This document shows, one piece after another, positions 1 to 8,841 of a DNA stretch of 64,000 nt (the first letter of the stretch is position 1; every line of letters starts with the position of its first letter). Location of the stretch: the NCBI RefSeq assembly GCF_036010485.1, contig NZ_CP108568.1, positions 744,001 to 808,000 on the forward strand, in the 5' to 3' direction. This DNA comes from Streptomyces sp. NBC_01198. GTDB lineage: Bacteria; Actinomycetota; Actinomycetes; Streptomycetales; Streptomycetaceae. The notes below the pieces were generated by a model that made no database searches, was not told the origin of the DNA, and was given only the letters and a program-made list of their open reading frames with translations. Both the position numbers and the translations under genes were made by a program.

Positions 1-236
1 GCATGCGTACGTTCCACGGCCGGGACAAGGTCGCCCGCGTCCTCGTCGCCGGCGCCCATCGCTTCCGCCAGGACCTCGACGTCGCCTACCGCAGCGTCGA
101 CGGTGACCCGTCGGCGCTGCTGTCCGACGGCCACGGCAGGCGGGCCTTCGTCGTCCTCGACCTCACCCCGGGCAGCGATCAGGTCTGCGGAGTCTACGTC
201 GTGGCCGATCCCGACAGGCTCTCCCGCGTCGAATGA
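1..236 (+). CDS. C-terminal part of an ECF41-type (SigJ-like) RNA polymerase sigma factor, cut by the window edge
   Basis: Only the last ~77 residues are inside the window; the in-frame ATG at position 3 is probably internal. The stretch FHGRDKVARVLVAGA, a short strand region and the ending VVADPDRLSRVE match the SnoaL-like C-terminal domain of ECF41 sigma factors, which usually ends in a NPDKL-type motif. In that family the domain follows sigma2/sigma4 and modulates promoter opening. The sigma regions themselves lie upstream and cannot be seen, so a free-standing SnoaL-like protein is the alternative. Confidence 0.7.
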   Translation, partial: MRTFHGRDKVARVLVAGAHRFRQDLDVAYRSVDGDPSALLSDGHGRRAFVVLDLTPGSDQVCGVYVVADPDRLSRVE

Positions 237-593
237 CCCCCGGCGGGCACGCGTGCCGACCGTTGCACCGCGTTCGCAGCGGGCACCCGCTCGCCGACCG
301 CCCCCGCGCCGGACGCGCCGGCCTCCGCCAGGGACCGCCGGAAATCCCGTGACATCAAAGAGGTGTGGCCGTCCCCTTCCCGGGCACGCGAATCCATGGC
401 CCCCAAGGGTGCCGATGTCCCCTCGGGGACCTGGCGGCAGCGACCGCCTGGCCGCGCCCGGCCGTCCACGCCCCCCTAGGGCGGCCGGGCGCCCCACACC
501 TGGGCGCCCACTCCTCCGCGCAGGCATCACGCCCGGCGATCCGGGCCGCCGCGGAAGCGGTCGGCGACCCGACGGCACATCAGGTCCGCCCCG
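237..593. other. Intergenic stretch without a recognised gene
   Basis: 357 bases of very GC-rich sequence between the sigma-factor tail and the integrase-like gene. Frames stay open by chance here, but none shows a protein family, a ribosome binding site or a signal peptide. I see no convincing promoter, hairpin or repeat. Confidence 0.6.
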
Positions 594-1535
594 ATGCGGA
601 ACAATCACCGGATGTACGCCTCGATCCGCGCCCTCGACCGGCTGCTCGACGCCATGCCGCCGGTGGGCACCTCCCGGCGGCGCCAGCTCCGCGCGTTCCG
701 CGGCGAGCTGTGCCGGCTCCTGGACACCGACGGCTTCCAGCCGGCCCGCGCCGGCCTGGGCGCGCTGCTCGACCCCCCGCTCCTGCGGCGCTACTTCGAG
801 GTGGCCGAGTCCGGCCTGCTCAGGGAACGGCTGGTCGGCGGCGGCAGGCCGCCCACCAGCCGCGCGACCAACCAGGCCCGCAGGGACTGCGTCGACCTGC
901 TGCTCTCCGCGACCGGGCGCCCCCGGCTGCAGACGACCGCAGCACCCTGGGGCCGCGAGCCGGGCACCCGCCCGCCGGTCACGCTCCGGCCGACCCCGCA
1001 CGCCCGGGAGGTCGCGGAACTGCGGCGCCTGATCGGTGACGCCCTGTCCGCGCGGCTCGACCCCGGCCAGGCGCGATTCGTCGCGCTCGTCGCCATGGTG
1101 CTTGACACCGCGGCCCGCGCCGGGGAGCTGGCCGGCCAGCACCTCACCCACCTCGACGAGGACTTGTCCCATGCGCACCTGCACCGGCGACCGCAGCACG
1201 CCACCGCCACCGCGACATCTGCCGGGCCCGACGTCGTGCCCCTGTCCGCGCTGACCGCGGCGGCACTGCGGCAGTGGCTGCCCCTGCGTGCGGAGTTGAC
1301 CGCTCCCCTGCAAGGCGCGGCCACCGCGCTGTGGGTGAGCCTGCGGTCCAACCACTGCGGCCGGCTCGACGACCAGGGCCGCGCGACCATGCGCCCGCCC
1401 GGCCTGCCCCTGGAGGCAAGAGGCCTGGCCCGTGCGTACGCGTCCGGCCGCCACCGTCACGAGCTCGCCCGCCTGCTCCCGCCCAAGATGGAACAACTGC
1501 GCCGAGCCGTGGCGGACTCCTCCCCCGGCCCGTGA
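594..1535 (+). CDS. Tyrosine-recombinase-like protein, apparently degenerate
   Basis: 313 aa. Residues ~140-300 read like the catalytic half of a phage-type integrase: a helix ending in DTAARAGELAGQHLTHL corresponds to the Arg-box (R-x-G-E-L-x-x-L), followed by a strand pair and VVPLSALTAAALRQWL, the usual 'transport to proline/leucine, then helix' pattern of this fold. A clear HxxR box and a C-terminal nucleophilic Tyr are not evident; the last Tyr is in LARAYASG. Similar integrase-like proteins of about 300 aa are common in streptomycetes and are not known to recombine DNA. No att site or phage gene is near. Two ATGs (codons 1 and 7) are possible starts. Fold assignment is inferred; activity is doubtful. 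Confidence 0.5.
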   Translation: MRNNHRMYASIRALDRLLDAMPPVGTSRRRQLRAFRGELCRLLDTDGFQPARAGLGALLDPPLLRRYFEVAESGLLRERLVGGGRPPTSRATNQARRDCVDLLLSATGRPRLQTTAAPWGREPGTRPPVTLRPTPHAREVAELRRLIGDALSARLDPGQARFVALVAMVLDTAARAGELAGQHLTHLDEDLSHAHLHRRPQHATATATSAGPDVVPLSALTAAALRQWLPLRAELTAPLQGAATALWVSLRSNHCGRLDDQGRATMRPPGLPLEARGLARAYASGRHRHELARLLPPKMEQLRRAVADSSPGP

Positions 1536-1952
1536 CCCCTTGCCCCACCGCTGCTTCTGTTGTTCTGCGGTACGGACGGGCCGCGGTCGCCTAGGGCCTG
1601 TTATTAGACATCACGTGTACGGCTCCGCCAAGCGTCGCCGAGCAGCCGGGATATCCGATGTTAGGGACTCCCGACAGCCCGCGACCTTGTCAGCCCGTCC
1701 GCCACGAGGGCGGGGCCACCGGCAGCCAACTTCGCTCGTGGGCAGCGGACTCGCGCCCCGACAGGCGGCTGTGCGCGATCCCTTGACAGCGGATACGCGC
1801 GGGCCGAATATTCAGCAAACATCGGATGTAAACACCGGGAGCGCCCGCTCGATGCGGGCACGAGCTCCCCCCACCCCCCACCCGCGGCTCACCGCCCGCC
1901 CCGCTCCCCGGGTACCGGCGGGCCGCTCATCCGAACCAGGGAAGGACCACCC
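1536..1952. other. Leader region of the beta-helix gene
   Basis: 417 bases without a gene. It holds a promoter-like element (separate entry) and a distant inverted repeat: ATCCGATGTT at 1653-1662 is the reverse complement of AACATCGGAT at 1818-1827, about 155 bases apart. Nothing else is recognisable. Confidence 0.5.
1783..1829 (+). promoter_or_regulatory. Possible promoter plus ACATC-G-GATGT operator upstream of the beta-helix gene
   Basis: TTGACA at 1783-1788 is a perfect -35 box; about 17-18 bases on, GAATATT (1806-1812) could be a weak -10. Just downstream, ACATCGGATGT (1819-1829) is a small perfect dyad about 120 bases before the GTG start, so a repressor there would sit at or after the transcription start. 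Inference only. Confidence 0.35.
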
Positions 1953-4634
1953 GTGTCACCACAAGGCTCGGTCATGCGGAGGCTGCTGCGCCGCGTCGGC
2001 CCCGTCGGGACCATCCTCAGTCTGGCCGCGGTGGCTCCCGCGGTGCAGTCCGCCACCGCCGCGACCGCCGTGACGGTCTACGCCTCGCCGTCCGGCTCGG
2101 GTTCGGCCTGCTCCTCGGCGTCGCCGTGCGCCCTGCCGGCTGCCCAGAGCGCGGTGCGGGCGCAGCGCGCGGCGAACAGCTCGGCGGACGTCACCGTGCT
2201 GCTGGCCGACGGGACGTACCGCCTGTCGAGCACGTGGACCCTCGGCGCGGCCGACTCCGGCGCCGCGGGCCATCCCGTGGTGTGGAAGGCGGCGCCGGGG
2301 GCACACCCGGTCGTCTCGGGGGCCTCGCAGGTCACCGGATGGACGCAGGTCGGATCGAGCGGTGTGTGGTCCGCCCCGGTGCCCACGAGCAGCAACAGCC
2401 GCCAGCTGTACGTCGGCGGCCACGAGGTGCCGGTCGCCCAGGCGTCACCGGCCAGCCTGGGCTTCCGGGGCTCGTGGACCGGGTCCTCGACCGGCTACAC
2501 GGTCTCCGGCGACCAGGCGGCGATGACGTGGTTCGGGTCGCTGACCGCGAGCCAGGTGGCCGGCGTCGAGTTCGACTACCCCGGTGGCAACGGGCCCTGG
2601 ACCGAGTCGAGATGCCGGGTGGCGAGCTTCTCCGCGGCGACCGGCGCGTTGAAGATGAGCCAGCCGTGCTGGACCGACGTGACCGCCAGGGCGTCCTTCG
2701 CGCAGGGCAGCGGCGGCCTGCCGTCCATGGGGAACAGCACGATGCCCGCGCTGATCGAGAACGCGCGGGCTCTGGTCGGCTCGGGGCAGTGGTTCCTCGA
2801 CGCCGCCGGCGGCACGCTGTACTACAAGCCGCTGTCCGGCCAGCAGATGTCCGCTCTCGACGTGGAGCTGCCGCGCCTCGAATCGCTGCTGCGCGGCGCC
2901 GGCACGCTCGCGGCGCCCTTGCACGACGTCAGCTTCAGCGGCCTGCAGTTCTCGTACGCGACCTGGAACGCGCCCTCCACGAGCGCCGGGTTCGCCGATG
3001 TGCAGAGCAATCTGCGGATCACCGGCGCGAACAACCAGGGCATGTGCACCTTCTCCACCCCCGCCGGCTCCTGTCCGTGGGGCTCGCTGACCCAGCCCCT
3101 GGCGAACGTCGCGTTCAGTGCCGCCAGGAACGTCACCCTCACCGGTAACCGCTTCGCCGAACTCGGCGGCGCCGCACTGAGCGTGATGTACGGATCGGCC
3201 AACACCCTGATCCAGGGCAACGAGTTCACCGACACCGCGTCCACCGCGCTGCTGCTCGGCTGCACTCATGACCCGCTGCCGACCGACTCCTCCGAGGCCG
3301 CGGGAATCAAGCAGAACTGCACCCCCGACCCCTCGGCCGTCAGCGGCGACACGATCGGCACCAACGAGATCCTCACCGGGACCACGGTGTCGGACAACGT
3401 CATCCACCACATCGGCACGGACTACTCCTCGGCCAGCGGCATCACCCTGCTGTTCTCCCAGCACACCACCATCACCCGCAACGACCTCTACGACCTGCCG
3501 TACACCGGCATCACCGCCGGCGTCGTCCAGGGCCACGTCGACCAGGCCAGCACCCCGCAGAACAGCACCAACATCAACAGTTCGAACACCATCAGCAACA
3601 ACATCCTCCATGACTACCTGTCGGTCCGCAGCGACGGCGGCGCCATCTACGTCGAGGGCCACCAGGCGCAGTACGTCTACCAGTCGGGCGGCACCACGAT
3701 CGACCCGGTGCAGACACTGGCCAAGGGCCTGCAGGTCACCGGCAATGTCGCCTACGACGGCCCGACGACCAACTTCACCTATTACGACGACGCCGGTTCG
3801 GAGTGGGTCAACTGGCAGGGCAACGTCGCCTTCGGCGCCGGCGGCAGTTCGCAGGGCGGCTGCAGTCCGACCGGTCACTTCTGGATCACCGGCAACTACT
3901 TCTCCGCGAACGTCCAGTCCTACCCCTGCGCCCAGCCGGTCGACACGCACGCGAGCGGCAACACCTCGATCTCCGCGACCCCCAGGCCTGGCGACGTCCC
4001 CGGTTCGCTGTTCAGCTCCGCGGGCGCGGGTTCCGGCTCCTTCTCGCCGGTGCTGTCGGTGAGTCCGCGGATCTTCTACGTGTCCCCCACGTCCAACGCG
4101 ACGCAGGTCCTGCTGGCCGGTGAGGGCTTCAGCTCCTCGACCCCGGTGTACGTGGGGAGCACCCAGGCCGCCAACGTGACCCACCTGTCGCGGGGCTTCA
4201 TGATCGTGCCGATCCCGTCCGGCACCACGGCCGGGCAGATCTCCCTCACTCCCCCGGCCCCGGGCACCACCCGCCTCGACGACACCGACAGCCGGATCGC
4301 CTACAGCGGTTTCTCCTACGCGAGCGGCCGCAGCTACGGCGACTACTCGAACGACATCCACTACGCGACGGCCAACGCGTCAACGGCGTCCCTCACCTTC
4401 ACCGGGACCCAGGTCCAGGTGTACGGCGAGCAGTTCACCGACCAGGGAGACCTCGGCGTCACCATCGATGGCGGGTCGCAGCAGGTCGTCAGCACGCTGC
4501 CGAGCGACGGTGCGCGCCACGCGAACGTCGCGGTCTACACCTCCGGCGTGCTCGCGTCGGGCACGCACACCATCGTGGTGACCAAGCTCTCCGGGCAGTA
4601 CGCCACCCTGGACGGCTTCAGCACCCGAAGCTGA
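1953..4634 (+). CDS. Secreted right-handed beta-helix protein (candidate polysaccharide-active enzyme)
   Basis: 893 aa. The GTG start is supported by AGGGAAGG at 1938-1945; an ATG lies seven codons in. The N-terminus is a signal peptide (Arg-rich start, hydrophobic stretch LSLAAVAPAV, cleavage near ATA-AT), followed by VYASPSGSGS, the typical opening of secreted parallel beta-helix proteins. Residues ~55-690 contain the helix, with many N-rich turns such as NVTLTGNRF, NTLIQGNEF and NSSNTISNNIL. The last ~100 residues (YGDYSNDIHY onward, with VQVYGEQFTDQG) look like a jelly-roll carbohydrate-binding module. Beta-helix folds of this type include lyases and glycosidases (for example GH141-like), but I cannot pick catalytic residues. 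A terminator follows; its 3' end overlaps the converging MFS gene by 100 bases. Confidence 0.8.
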   Translation: MSPQGSVMRRLLRRVGPVGTILSLAAVAPAVQSATAATAVTVYASPSGSGSACSSASPCALPAAQSAVRAQRAANSSADVTVLLADGTYRLSSTWTLGAADSGAAGHPVVWKAAPGAHPVVSGASQVTGWTQVGSSGVWSAPVPTSSNSRQLYVGGHEVPVAQASPASLGFRGSWTGSSTGYTVSGDQAAMTWFGSLTASQVAGVEFDYPGGNGPWTESRCRVASFSAATGALKMSQPCWTDVTARASFAQGSGGLPSMGNSTMPALIENARALVGSGQWFLDAAGGTLYYKPLSGQQMSALDVELPRLESLLRGAGTLAAPLHDVSFSGLQFSYATWNAPSTSAGFADVQSNLRITGANNQGMCTFSTPAGSCPWGSLTQPLANVAFSAARNVTLTGNRFAELGGAALSVMYGSANTLIQGNEFTDTASTALLLGCTHDPLPTDSSEAAGIKQNCTPDPSAVSGDTIGTNEILTGTTVSDNVIHHIGTDYSSASGITLLFSQHTTITRNDLYDLPYTGITAGVVQGHVDQASTPQNSTNINSSNTISNNILHDYLSVRSDGGAIYVEGHQAQYVYQSGGTTIDPVQTLAKGLQVTGNVAYDGPTTNFTYYDDAGSEWVNWQGNVAFGAGGSSQGGCSPTGHFWITGNYFSANVQSYPCAQPVDTHASGNTSISATPRPGDVPGSLFSSAGAGSGSFSPVLSVSPRIFYVSPTSNATQVLLAGEGFSSSTPVYVGSTQAANVTHLSRGFMIVPIPSGTTAGQISLTPPAPGTTRLDDTDSRIAYSGFSYASGRSYGDYSNDIHYATANASTASLTFTGTQVQVYGEQFTDQGDLGVTIDGGSQQVVSTLPSDGARHANVAVYTSGVLASGTHTIVVTKLSGQYATLDGFSTRS

Positions 4635-5902
4635 GCGACCTCCCCGCCGCCGAGGCCCGTTGCCGGCTGCGGCCCGGCACTCCACCCTCGGGAGTGCCGG
4701 GCCTCTCGCCCGTCGGCCCAGCGGGCGGCGGGCCCGGTGGCGTAGGCGGCCACCACCATCAGCGCGCCGAGCAGCAGCCAGCCCGGTGTGCCCCAGTCCA
4801 GCAGCAGGGTGGTCAGTACCAGCGGCCCCAGCGTGCGGGCGACCGTCACGCTGGTGCCGAAGAAGCCCTGGTATTCGCCGACCCGGTCCGCGGGGGCCAG
4901 GTCGAACGAGAGCTGCCAGGAGCCCGCCGACTGCTGCATCTCGGCGATCACCTGCAACACCGCGCCGGCCACCAGGACGGCCGCCGCCGGCCCCGCCGAG
5001 CGTCCCGCCGACAGGGCGAAGACCGCGCAGCAGGCGAGCATCACCACCCCCGACCGCCGCAGTGCCCGCAGCGCGCTGCCGAGCCCGCTGACGGTTCGTG
5101 CCGCCCGCACCTGGAAGAGCGTGACCGCGAGGGTGTTGAGGACGAACAGACCCGACGCCAGCCACGCCGGCGCCTCGGTGCGCTCGGTGATCCACAGCGG
5201 CAGGACGAGGCTCAGCAGCGGCAGCCGCAGCATCAGCACCGCGTTGAGCAGCGTGACGAGCACGTACGGCCGGTCGCGCAGTATCCCCGGGTGCCGGGCC
5301 TGTCCCACGACCGCGACGGCCGGTGCTGCCGCGGGCGGTGCCGCCCGCGGCAGCCGCAGCAGGAGCAGCGCGCACCCGAGGAAGCAGGCCGCGTCCAGGG
5401 CCAGCGCGCCCCGGTAGGCCGCGGCGGTCCCGACGCTCAGCGCGAACCCGCCGAGGGCCGCGCCGACCGCGAGGCCGCCGTTCAGCGTCGACTGGAGCCG
5501 CGCCAGCAGTCCGGTCCGCTCACCGGCCGGCACCAGCCGCGCCAGCAGCGCCTGCCGGGCCGCCGCCAGCCCCGATTGCGCGGCGGTGTAGGCGCACGCC
5601 GCGGCGACGAACACCGCGAAGCCCTGCACCAGCAGGAAGGAGCCCACCGCCGCCGAGGTGGCCGCGGCCAGCAGCACCGAGGTGCCGCGCGGCCCGCACC
5701 GGTCGGCAACCCGCCCGAGCGGCACCCCGACCAGCGACCCGACCGCCCACGCGAGGGTCAGCCCGAGCCCCACCCGCGCGGGCCCCAGCCCGGCGACCCG
5801 GGTGAAGTACAGCGCGGACGTCGTATAGAAGGCGCCGTCACCAACGGAGTTGGCGAGCTGGGCGAGTGCCAGGGAGCGCTGCGGGCGATTCGTCATGCGC
5901 AC
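4535..5902 (-). CDS. MFS transporter, probable drug/metabolite exporter
   Basis: 455 aa integral membrane protein. Residues ~10-400 contain about 12 hydrophobic helices; the loop GVPLGRVADRCGPRGTSVLL after helix 2 is the MFS motif A (G-x-L-x-D-x-x-G-x-R). The N-terminus SLALAQLANSVGDGAFYTTSA fits the macrolide-exporter-like subgroup common in Streptomyces. The GTG start gives MRMTN; an ATG two codons in is equally possible and no clear ribosome site is seen. The last ~60 residues (after TGPAARWADGRE) are polar, run through the terminator hairpin of the opposing gene and overlap its coding end, so the normal stop has probably been lost. Substrate unknown. Confidence 0.8.
   Translation of the reverse strand: MRMTNRPQRSLALAQLANSVGDGAFYTTSALYFTRVAGLGPARVGLGLTLAWAVGSLVGVPLGRVADRCGPRGTSVLLAAATSAAVGSFLLVQGFAVFVAAACAYTAAQSGLAAARQALLARLVPAGERTGLLARLQSTLNGGLAVGAALGGFALSVGTAAAYRGALALDAACFLGCALLLLRLPRAAPPAAAPAVAVVGQARHPGILRDRPYVLVTLLNAVLMLRLPLLSLVLPLWITERTEAPAWLASGLFVLNTLAVTLFQVRAARTVSGLGSALRALRRSGVVMLACCAVFALSAGRSAGPAAAVLVAGAVLQVIAEMQQSAGSWQLSFDLAPADRVGEYQGFFGTSVTVARTLGPLVLTTLLLDWGTPGWLLLGALMVVAAYATGPAARWADGREARHSRGWSAGPQPATGLGGGEVAQLRVLKPSRVAYCPESLVTTMVCVPDASTPEV
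4671..4703 (+). terminator. Strong hairpin terminator after the beta-helix gene
   Basis: A perfect 13-bp stem (GGCCCGGCACTCC and its complement at 4691-4703) with a 7-base loop, 37 bases after the beta-helix stop. No T-run follows, as is usual in high-GC actinomycetes. It also lies inside the C-terminal coding extension of the opposing MFS gene. Confidence 0.75.
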
Positions 5903-6236
5903 GACGCTACCGGCGATGTGGGCCGCTGTTCAGACCCACTACGACCCCGTTGTCCTGGCCCACTTGCGGCGGTGAGCACCCGACAGGCGTGCGGCGGGCC
6001 GCCCCGCCCCGTCCGGCCGGCGGCGGGCACGAGAACTCCGCCACGCCCCGGCCTCGAAGCCCCCTGCACGGCCCCTGGCCGGGGCGCCGGCACTCTCCCG
6101 CGCCGGCGGCGGACCCATGTCCCACCGCCGCCTTCCGCTCCCGCCGGCGACCCGCCAGCGACATCGCCGCACCGGCACTGACCTGGTCATTCATCGATGC
6201 CGGCCCTACGCTCGCACCGTGCAGAAAGAGGGCCCG
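5903..6236. other. Divergent intergenic region between MFS and methyltransferase genes
   Basis: 334 bases. It must hold the promoters of both genes. One inverted repeat is visible, GTGGGCC at 5918-5924 with GGCCCAC at 5957-5963, next to the MFS start. No gene seen. Confidence 0.4.
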
Positions 6237-6986
6237 GTGGACCGGACCGTACGCAGTGCCGAGGATGTCTTCGCTCTCCTGGACGGGTTGTTCAGCAGTC
6301 CTGACGGCCGGGTGCGCACAGCGGACGGCGCGGCCCTCTGGGACGGCTTCTACGCCGACCGTGCGAGGGCGGTGCCGTTCTTCGTGGCCAAACCCGACGA
6401 GAGCCTGGCCGGCTACCTCGACCAGGGGCTGATCCTCCCGGGCCGGGCGCTCGATCTCGGTTGCGGTCCGGGGCGGAACGCGTTGTTCCTCGCGTCCCGG
6501 GGGTTCGAGGTCGACGGACTCGACCTCTCCCCGGCCGCCGTCGGGTGGGCCGAGGACCGGGCGCGCGAGGCCGGGGCCGACGTCCGCTTCGCGTGCGGCG
6601 ACGCCTTCCGCCTCGTCGGCCAGGAGCTGAGCGGCCCGTACGACCTGATCGTCGACTCGGGGTGCTTCCACCACCTGCCCCCGCACCGCCGGGTGAGCTA
6701 TCTGGCGCTCCTCGACCGCGTGCTCGCGCCCCGCGGCCACCTCGCGCTCACCTGCTTCGCGGCCGGCGCGATGGGCTCGGAGCTCTCGGACGCGGACCTC
6801 TACCGCGCGCTCGACCTCCAGGGCGGCCTCGCCTACACCCCGGAGTCACTGCGCCGGATCTTCTCCGCCCTGACCGAGGTCCGGCTGCGCCGGATGCACC
6901 AGGAGCCGCCCGGGTCGGCGCTGTTCGGCGAGGCGTTCCTGTGGACGGCGCTGTTCCGCCGCGATCCCGAGGAGAGGTCCGGCTGA
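6237..6986 (+). CDS. Class I SAM-dependent methyltransferase
   Basis: 249 aa from the GTG preceded by AAAGAGG five bases upstream; longer in-frame starts exist (as far as 6117) but lack a ribosome site and are out of family. The SAM-binding glycine loop LDLGCGPGRN is at residues ~72-81, the acidic end of strand 2 at DGLDLS, and motif II/III-like segments at DLIVDSGCFHHLP and LAPRGHLALTCF. The C-terminal portion (YTPESLRRIFSALTEVRLRR) resembles thiopurine/tellurite-type small-molecule methyltransferases (Methyltransf_25 class). No substrate can be deduced; neighbours (MFS exporter on the other strand) would fit a detoxification role, but this is only context. Confidence 0.8.
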   Translation: MDRTVRSAEDVFALLDGLFSSPDGRVRTADGAALWDGFYADRARAVPFFVAKPDESLAGYLDQGLILPGRALDLGCGPGRNALFLASRGFEVDGLDLSPAAVGWAEDRAREAGADVRFACGDAFRLVGQELSGPYDLIVDSGCFHHLPPHRRVSYLALLDRVLAPRGHLALTCFAAGAMGSELSDADLYRALDLQGGLAYTPESLRRIFSALTEVRLRRMHQEPPGSALFGEAFLWTALFRRDPEERSG

Positions 6987-7015
6987 CAGCGACGCCAGGG
7001 CTGCCCACGGCGTGT

Positions 7016-8014
7016 TCAGGGTCGCAGCGCCAACTTGCCCACGGTGGCCCGCGCTTCGAGTTCCGCGAGCGCCTTTGGCCCCTTGGCCAGCTCGTACACG
7101 GTGGGCTCGCTCGGACCGAGCACCCCGGCCGCCATGAGCCCGAACAGCTCGCCCATGACCTCGCCGAAGATCCGCGGTGCGGCCTGGATCAGGGTGCCGA
7201 TGTTCAGGCCGATGAGGTGGATCTGGTGCGTGTAGACCAGCTCCCGGTTGCTGACGGCGGCCTCACCGCCGGCCAGGCCGTAGACCACGACCCGGCCGGT
7301 GACCCGCCTGGCCGCGGCCAGGCTGGCACCGAGGGTGGCGCCGCCGACCGACTCAAGCACCAGGTCGACGCCGGCGCCGCCGGTCAGCCGGAGGACCTCG
7401 GCGGCGAGGTCGCCGCTGCGGGAGTCGACGACGTGGTCGGCGCCCAACGCCCGTACCACGTCGTGCTTGTGGGGGGACGCGGCCGCGATCACCGTGGCAC
7501 CGTAGTGTTTGGCCATCTTCACCGCGGCCTGGCCGGTCCCGCCGGCCGCCGCGTGGATCAGCACGGTCTGACCTGCGGTGAGACCGCCCAGCGGCTTGAG
7601 GGCCGCCAGCGCGGTCGGCCAGTTGACGACCAGTCCCAGAGCCTGCTCGTCGGCCCAGCCGGCCGGCACCGGAACCGCGGCGGCCGCGGGCAGCACCATG
7701 TATTCCGCGAAGGCGCCGCCTTTGACGCCGGCGCCGATGACGCGGGTCCCGAGCTCCGGGCCGGCCACTCCCTCGCCCAGGGCGACGACTTCACCGGCGC
7801 CTTCGATACCGGCGAGGTAAGGCGGCTGCGGGCCGCCCGCGAAGGTGCCGCGGGCCTGCGAGAGGTCGACGAAGTTGACGCCGGCGGCCGTGACCCGGAT
7901 CAGCACCTCGCCCGGACCCGGGCTCGGGACCGGCGCGCCGGTGAGCAGCCGCAGGTCCTGCGGGCCGTTCAGCGACGTCTGTTGCAGGGCGCGCATGGTG
8001 GCGGGGATGCTCAT
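7016..8014 (-). CDS. Zinc-free quinone oxidoreductase-like NADPH dehydrogenase (MDR family)
   Basis: 332 aa; start ATG at 8014 with AAAAGGA upstream. An upstream extension of the frame runs through the divergent promoter and was rejected. N-terminal GroES-like domain (~1-120, GEVLIRVTAAGVNFVDL), then a Rossmann domain with the cofactor loop IHAAAGGTGQAAVKMAK (about residues 147-163). No catalytic-zinc Cys/His set, as in QOR/CurA-type enzymes that reduce quinones or enones with NADPH. It is divergent from a TetR-family gene, and two 18-bp direct repeats sit between them, so it is most likely the regulator's target and responds to a small electrophile or quinone. Confidence 0.85.
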   Translation of the reverse strand: MSIPATMRALQQTSLNGPQDLRLLTGAPVPSPGPGEVLIRVTAAGVNFVDLSQARGTFAGGPQPPYLAGIEGAGEVVALGEGVAGPELGTRVIGAGVKGGAFAEYMVLPAAAAVPVPAGWADEQALGLVVNWPTALAALKPLGGLTAGQTVLIHAAAGGTGQAAVKMAKHYGATVIAAASPHKHDVVRALGADHVVDSRSGDLAAEVLRLTGGAGVDLVLESVGGATLGASLAAARRVTGRVVVYGLAGGEAAVSNRELVYTHQIHLIGLNIGTLIQAAPRIFGEVMGELFGLMAAGVLGPSEPTVYELAKGPKALAELEARATVGKLALRP

Positions 8015-8036
8015 GGCGATCGATTTCCTTTTATTT

Positions 8037-8109
8037 ATCGAACGACAAACAAGTGGCGCGGGCCACACTAGCGCAGGTCCGGGTAAAGTTGATCGAACGT
8101 CAAAGAAGT
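8037..8109. promoter_or_regulatory. Pair of 18-bp direct repeats, probable TetR operators
   Basis: ATCGAACGACAAACAAGT (8037-8054) and ATCGAACGTCAAAGAAGT (8092-8109) match at 16 of 18 positions, 55 bases apart, in the 110-base spacer between the divergent oxidoreductase and TetR genes. Each copy lies near one gene start, as expected for a regulator that represses both. The right copy sits in a short dyad, TTGA...TCAA. Confidence 0.6.
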
Positions 8110-8124
8110 TCGGAGGAACGCCGG

Positions 8125-8811
8125 ATGGCTGCTCGCGGCAGGCCACGCACATTCGACCCGGACACCGCCCTGCGCAGGGCGCTGGACCTGTTCTGGGAAC
8201 GCGGCTACGAAGGCACCTCGCTCAACGACCTGGCCCAGGCGATGGGCATCGCGTCGGCTAGCATCTACGCCTGCTTCGGCAGCAAGGAGGAGCTGTTCCG
8301 CAAGGTCATGGCGCTCTACGGCACGACGTCCGGCGAGCCGCCCAGGCGCGCGCTGCGCGAGCAGCCGACCGCGCGCGGCGCGATCCACGCCATGCTGCGC
8401 GCCACCGCCGACGAGATCACCCGACCCGACACCCCGCACGGCTGCATGCTCATCCTGGCGGCGCCCACCGGCGCCGTGGAGAACCACGCCGTCCGGGAGT
8501 TCCTGGCGGACATCCGGCGCGACATGCACACCACGATCCGCGACCGCCTCGTCCGCGGCGCGGCCGACGGCGACCTCACCGCGCCGGCCGCCGCCCTCGA
8601 CGGCATCGCGCGCTACTACACCACCGTGGTCCAGGGCCTCTCCGTACAGGCCCGCGACGGCGCCGGTCGCGCCGAGTTGGAGACGGTCGTCATGTGGGCG
8701 ATGGCCGCCTGGGACACGCTCGCCCGGCACTCTCCGGAACCGTCGGGAGAGGGTTCCGGAGAGCGCCGGGCGGCCGTGCCGGAGCTCAGGCGTGCTCCTG
8801 CCACGCCGTGA
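8125..8811 (+). CDS. TetR/AcrR family transcriptional regulator
   Basis: 228 aa; the ATG with GGAGGA seven bases upstream is chosen over earlier in-frame codons that overlap the operator region. Residues ~1-60 are the TetR DNA-binding domain: FDPDTALRRALDLFWERGYEG, then the helix-turn-helix SLNDLAQAMGIASASIYACFGSKEELF. The C-terminal half (TPHGCMLILAAPTG, IARYYTTVVQGLSVQARDGA) matches the TetR_C subfamily of YxaF/LmrA-like regulators. It probably represses itself and the divergent oxidoreductase. A strong hairpin lies within its last 28 codons, so the C-terminal tail (EGSGERRAAVPELRRAPATP) may be an extension of the usual protein. Confidence 0.88.
   Translation: MAARGRPRTFDPDTALRRALDLFWERGYEGTSLNDLAQAMGIASASIYACFGSKEELFRKVMALYGTTSGEPPRRALREQPTARGAIHAMLRATADEITRPDTPHGCMLILAAPTGAVENHAVREFLADIRRDMHTTIRDRLVRGAADGDLTAPAAALDGIARYYTTVVQGLSVQARDGAGRAELETVVMWAMAAWDTLARHSPEPSGEGSGERRAAVPELRRAPATP
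8730..8763. terminator. Hairpin inside the end of the TetR gene
   Basis: Perfect 12-bp stem CTCTCCGGAACC / GGTTCCGGAGAG with a 10-base loop, 48 bases before the TetR stop and facing the convergent GH3 gene that ends at 8842. It could stop GH3 transcription from the other side or TetR transcription itself. Confidence 0.5.
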
Positions 8812-8841
8812 TCGTGCGGGTCCTGCCCGCCCGCGACGGGT

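Noticed and set aside
594..1535. Integrase as evidence for a prophage or integrative element
   Set aside because: No clear catalytic Tyr, no att repeat, no excisionase or phage genes nearby.
1591..1615. GGGCCTGTTATTAGACATC as an insertion-sequence end
   Set aside because: No matching inverted end or transposase within the surrounding kilobases.
2445..4361. Long open frame antisense to the beta-helix gene
   Set aside because: High-GC coding DNA often leaves the opposite strand open; the translation is Arg/Gly-rich and matches no family.
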